64,000 nt of DNA from contig NW_005179203.1 in assembly GCF_000350225.1 (NCBI RefSeq), positions 254,443 to 318,442 on the forward strand. Reading direction: 5' to 3'. The notes under the pieces were generated by a model. That model was given only the letters and a program-made list of their open reading frames with translations, ran no database searches and had not been told where the DNA came from. Shown here one piece after another: positions 59,424 through 64,000 of the stretch (position 1 is its first letter; the number at the start of each line of letters is the position of its first letter). The DNA is from Chondrus crispus. Taxonomy: Eukaryota; Rhodophyta; Florideophyceae; Gigartinales; Gigartinaceae. The position numbers and the translations under genes were made by a program.

Positions 59424-62400
59424 TTGCGGACCTGGTCGAAACTGTCACAGATGAGGCGTCAAAGCAAGAGTCGTTGGGTTCTTAAAAAACGCGGACCTTA
59501 TGCAAAGCGTTCCGAAGATGTTGCATCACAAGGGACTACTTCGGATGGGCACGCACCATCTTCTTCTGAACCTCAGCTTGAAAGACATCGAAAAAGAGCA
59601 AGGCCATGTAGGGAACTGTCTACAAAGCCAGCTAAACGTCCAGGAGATGGGTTCATGTTACTAGACGGTCAGTCAGAATCCTACGCTTCCCTTTTGAAAG
59701 ACGGGCTTTTAAGCGACCTCCAAGAATACCAAGGCGTCCTGCATGACGGTGTGGAGGCACTTCCATCAAGTCCTCACCCCGAACGAAATAACACGATCCA
59801 TTGTGAAAAAAGCGAAGGAATTTCTGGATTAGACATTGGATTGAGCGTTGAGCAGGACAATGCCTACGAAGCTGAGGAGTCTGAGGAGCTGATAGACAGC
59901 ATGTTCGAAAGCGCTTCTGGTGGAATTCGATTGACCTGGACAAATATTGCATCACTGATAACAGCAACTGGGAGCACGCGTCTCAGCTAGACTGCGTATC
60001 AGACACTTGCCAACTTTAGGAACTGGAGACCGAATGAAAGGCAGCTCACTCTCAAACTGCCAAGTACATCTACTCTGAAGAGACGTGTTCGTCCATTTGC
60101 GAAATCCAACTTCTTCGTTCCTTGTCATGTAGAAATGTTTACTGTGGATTTGTCGAAGTCTGGGTCGAAGGCTGGCGTTGGAAAGTATACCTCACAGGAC
60201 AGCGCTCCGACCATGATTGTAAGACCGAGCAACTGGGCAAAACTTGACTTTTCGACAGCAAAATTGCGGGAGATGGTGCAAGGAAGACGGCATGATATGG
60301 ATCCGTCAATCGAGATACCGAGGTTCTCGGATATTGAGGACACTCCAATAATCAAGGATAGGGCTGGGAGTCTATCTGTTTATCGGATTCCAACCGAAGA
60401 TGGTGTGACAGTGAAACTGCGAAAAGGGCTCCTTCTCAACATTACGTTCGAAACAAGTGACGCGGTGAAGGGCAGATTGATGCAAGCCCAGTTTGCAGTA
60501 ACGTCCTCAACGAACATGAGATTTGATGCAGTTGTATCTTCCTTCTTTGTTTACGATGAGCCAAACTGGACAGAACCGCAGGCGGAGTCCAATTCAAAGC
60601 GTACCAAAACGATGAAGACGAAGAGACCAGAATCTCGGGCATTCCTTCCCAGTGACATGGTCGTCGAACTTGCACTCCCAGGACAGCCAGACGCCGAAGA
60701 TTCGGAAGAACCAACGCAAACACCCTTCCTTGTGTATAGGATGTGGAGAAGACAGAACTGTGATGACGACTACGCCACCAGCTTGGTTGTATCTTCTGAA
60801 AGAAATGTTTCGAATCTCACCGGAACGAATAGGGGCGTTTACAACCAGATGTTTGACAAAACCGTAGTGAAACGAGTATCTGCCGATGATAATCCAATGA
60901 ACAAGGATCATCGCGTCGATGCGGAAAGCAGTGGACGTTTGGAAGATGGAAGAAAGGACGTTGTGTATAGAATGTTTCTGTACTCTGATGGATTTACGCC
61001 GTACATTGGAAAGAAAGGAAGCATGGGTGGTGTATACATGCTGCCAATAGGTATGGCTCCGGAGAACCGCAATGGAGCAGGAGCCATCAGACCTATCGGG
61101 CTAACTCCTGCAGGGGTATCTACAAACGAGGTACTGGCGGCAGTTATTGATGATATCATCGAGGGGACAGAAAAGGGATTTGAGATGACCACTGCAAAAG
61201 GAGAGAAGGTTGTTCTTTTTCTCGATGTCGTCGGGTACGTTGGAGACTATCCTGCAGTGTCCCACACTTTGGACCTACTAGGGCACTGCTCCAATGTTCC
61301 GTGTCACTTATGCAGCTATGGTAGGTACGACAAGTCTGGATTTCAAGGAAGCAAGTATTGTTACACAACCCGCATCCATTCCGACCATCCATCTTTCGCG
61401 AGAGATGAGAACCGGGCTACTGCATTGAGGAGATCCAAGTTATCCAGAGAAGAGTTGAAAGCCCTCGGAATGGTTGACGCAGATACGTTTGAGACAAGTT
61501 TGCAGGCACTTCATCAACTCTCTGAGAAACTGCGACAAGTTCGCGCTCGTGTGCCTCGTGTACTCGGCAGTAGCAAACCGGTTGTTCCTTCTGTTTTCGA
61601 TTCGTATCGCTCATGCGTTGTGGCTCCCGATCATCTTTTCCTCGGGATTGGTCGCGACATCATGAATCTCTGTATAACAATGCTACCAAAAGATGTACGC
61701 AAAGATGCCGAGGCAATTGCCAAGATGGCTTTGAAGGATGGCTATCTCATATATCAGGAGAGCCTAATCAACCATGACAAGCATGTGCTACATTCAATGA
61801 CGATATCGTCTATGTACTGCCTGCTCTTGGTAGCACCACGGGCGATGAAGAGTGCTTGGTACGTGAACAAAATCACAGGCGAGAGAGAGAGCGGAAACTG
61901 TGCTACTATCGATGAAGCTCTCGACCTCCTCGACCTGTTTTCCTCTCTCGTGAGCAGAACGCAGTACTTTCCGGACTCAAGGATAGATGGTAAGAGGTCA
62001 TTCGACATACACAATGAAGAAGGAGGAACCAAGAGACTTCTGGAGATTCGTAATATGGCACTTCGTTACCTATCTCGAGTAGATAAGCTGTGTCGCACAA
62101 ACAGCTTTGCCTCCACTCATTTGGACAAACCAAACCTTCACAGACTGTTGGAGTTCTTCACACATACATTGCCACTGTTCGGTAGTGTAAAACATGTACA
62201 AGAGTTGTTGTTTGAAAGCGCTCATCAGCCATTGAAGAGGGGGGTAGCTCAATCCAATATGAAAAACTCACAATTACAGGCTATGGAACATCGTCTTGCC
62301 AACGACTGGAAGACTCGTCTGGCAATTGAAACTGAAGGCATTGACACTAGTGAGAACGGCTGGAGCTTTGAGACAGCGAAGTCGGTTTTAAATCTCTTGG

Positions 62401-63257
62401 GCTACGACAGTTCTGGGCTTCAGGATGCGGGAAGATTTCTACAAAAGCTTCAGGACTGCTTCCCAACTCCTGTTCTGCAGAACCTTCGATTACATCGGAA
62501 AGGACTCTTATCGTCGTCTCTTAGTAGGAAGGACTGGCGCGTAGGCAAGTCAGTAATTATGAACCTCGGAAACACTGCAGACGGAGGTCAACATTCGGAA
62601 CTGTTCCAATCAACTGACCTTGCATTTCTGTTGAAAGCAAGGGAGTTTTTAGAGGATTTATGGAAACAAAAGCTACGTCTTAGAAGTGGCCGGCCGGACC
62701 ATGGAAATTCCGTAACCGTACAGATATATGGAACTGCCAAGTGGTGCAAAATAACAGACGGGCGAAAAAGAGACCAGACATCTGTTTTGGCCACTATATC
62801 TTATGGGAGCGTGATTCAAGCCTTGCATTCTTCTGTAGTTTCGACCGCAGATCCTGATCTCACATTCACTCTTCATGAGAACAATGATTCTGAGCATGAT
62901 GAAGACAGAAGGTTCTGGATGGTGCTAGCCGTGGTTCAAGTCCGGATTCTGGACGCTCGTGAGAAAGAAAGTCAAGAAACAACACGATATTGCGCAGTGA
63001 AGGAGTGCGAAGCTGAAGAAGATGGATACGGGGTGATGATACAACAACGAAACGAAAGAAGAGCGCTGGTTGAGCTTGGAAGCTACGTTCGAAAGGCATT
63101 AGTTATGCACTACTGCGAGCAGGACAGCGCCGAAAGCGACGACCATATGTGTCTCATATGCACATCAAACTCAGCAGTACAACACAGGAGTCTCCCAGAC
63201 GGTGGAATTTATCAAGTGTGGGGGCGAAAGGAAGGGTATCCGCCACGTCAGGCATAA
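59424..63257 (+). CDS. CMC/CACTA-like transposase with one internal amber codon
   Basis: One frame of 1,278 codons. A 188-codon basic N-terminal part (59424-59990) ends at TAG 59988-59990. The same frame stays open through NFRNWRPNERQL into the main part, whose first ATG is 60135 (1,040 codons). The main part has SDGFTPYIGKKGSMGGVYML, LFLDVVGYVGDYPAVSHTLD, a GHCSNVPCHLCSYGR zinc-like block and ELLFESAHQPLKRGVAQSN near the C-terminus. This order resembles CMC-type transposases: a catalytic Asp before Pro-Ala, a Cys-rich block, then the E-x-x-x-x-x-LKR helix. The subfamily is uncertain. The protein would cut and paste its own element. It is read either by stop suppression, from the internal ATG, or not at all. 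Confidence 0.65.
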
Positions 63258-63572
63258 GTATATGTGCGGAACAAGAACTCTGGTCTTTATTCAACAGTTT
63301 TAGTACTACCACACAGCTCTGCATACTTTTATGCACTGACTATAAGCTCTGCGCCGGCCTCTATATCCGTAGTTGCGACATATAAACTGTATCGTTATCG
63401 CAAACAAAATTCAGGTCTGCTACCTTTGTGGGCTTGTTGCAAGGGGGCACGTTATGTATCCCCGCCTTTCGAAGTCCGTGTCCCTACACCTCTCTAGTTC
63501 CCGCAGCCAGTCTGATCCTTAACTTTTTCGTTTCCCTCACCATACACCCACTCTCCTTGTCTACCGGTGCAC
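63258..63572. other. 3' flank of the transposase ORF
   Basis: No gene or clear terminal inverted repeat seen. Confidence 0.4.
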
Positions 63573-63927
63573 CGTCATTGCTGTATAAAATTTGCAAAAT
63601 TTGGGTGCAAATTTTGAGAGTTAGGACCGGTGATCAGTGGGGAGCTGTGATCAGTGGCCACTGATCACAAGCCGGCAGGGGGTGTCGTCCGACATCGTCA
63701 TTGCTGTATAAAATTTGCAAATTGGGGTGCAAATTTTGAGAGTTAGGACCGGTGATCAGTGGGGAGCTGTGATCAGTGGCCACTGATCACAGGCCGGCAG
63801 GGGGTGTCGTCCGACATCGTCATTGCTGTATAAAATTTGCAAATTGGGGTGCAAATTTTGAGAGTTAGGACCGGTGATCAGTGGGGAGCTGTGATCAGAG
63901 GCCACTGATCACAGGCCGGCAGGGGAT
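63573..63927. repeat. 122-bp satellite with internal palindrome, three copies
   Basis: CGTCATTGCTGTATAAAATTT starts at 63573, 63696 and 63818. Each unit holds GTGATCAGTGG followed at once by its complement, a 22-bp perfect palindrome in units 1 and 2, with one change in unit 3, plus a further GTGATCAGTGG upstream. The last unit is followed by unrelated sequence to the window end. Confidence 0.9.
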
Positions 63928-64000
63928 TCAGGAGTAAGGAGTAGGATGGGTTTTGTACTTTAGGGATTCGCAGTGCTTCGGAGATTTAGAGGAGTCGGGG

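Noticed and set aside
21420-63927. The 35-, 102-, 106- and 122-bp repeats as CRISPR arrays
   Set aside because: Units are directly tandem without unique spacers, and the window is eukaryotic.

Overview
This window is eukaryotic repeat-rich DNA. It holds almost no ordinary host genes and is largely built of transposable elements, several of them nested. The organism cannot be fixed from sequence alone. Chromodomain Ty3/gypsy and Ty1/copia retrotransposons, a tyrosine-recombinase (Crypton/DIRS-type) gene, Plavaka/CMC and pogo-like DNA transposases and an NB-ARC gene fragment occur together. The one apparent host exon has G or C at every third codon position. An alga, perhaps a red alga, would fit; that is an inference held with low confidence.

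Layout. 1-151: GC-rich N-terminus of a probable host gene on the minus strand. About 780-3165: a 5' LTR end and a truncated, frameshifted copia element, joined to an open tyrosine-recombinase ORF (to 4259). 4654-19137: a solo LTR of gypsy family B (TSD ATGTG). Into it is inserted a complete 13,367-bp gypsy element of family A (5132-18498, TSD GAGTC). In minus orientation this element reads LTR - PBS - gag - (-1 frameshift) - pol with chromodomain - a 4.6-kb module carrying a 755-codon ORF on the OPPOSITE strand - PPT - LTR. 20185-20876: a solo LTR related to family A (TSD CAAGC). 22286-24724: a decayed pogo/Tc1-mariner-like transposon with 26-bp TIRs and TA target sites.

25070-25824 is an NB-ARC (plant/animal NLR-type NTPase) pseudogene. 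It is cut within the stretch after its GLPLAL motif by 25825-40360, a head-to-tail array of three copia elements sharing four 424-bp LTRs. NB-ARC-like sequence appears to resume after the array. Near 41.07 kb lies a remnant LTR-PBS junction using the same 18-nt primer-binding site as family A. 43927-47298 is a Plavaka-type transposase with an N-terminal zinc finger and two in-frame stops. 49078-57252 is the 3' part of a family B gypsy element: its 3' LTR, a spacer, and pol truncated just before RNase H. 57.3-59.0 kb holds 106-bp and 102-bp tandem repeats. 59424-63257 is a large CMC-like transposase ORF interrupted by one amber codon. 63573-63927 is a 122-bp satellite containing a perfect 22-bp palindrome.

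The best candidate for something undescribed is the family A gypsy element. Its antisense-oriented protein module sits between two copies of an 18-bp palindrome plus polypurine tract, and its LTR U3 carries a run of perfect hairpins just upstream of the TATA box.
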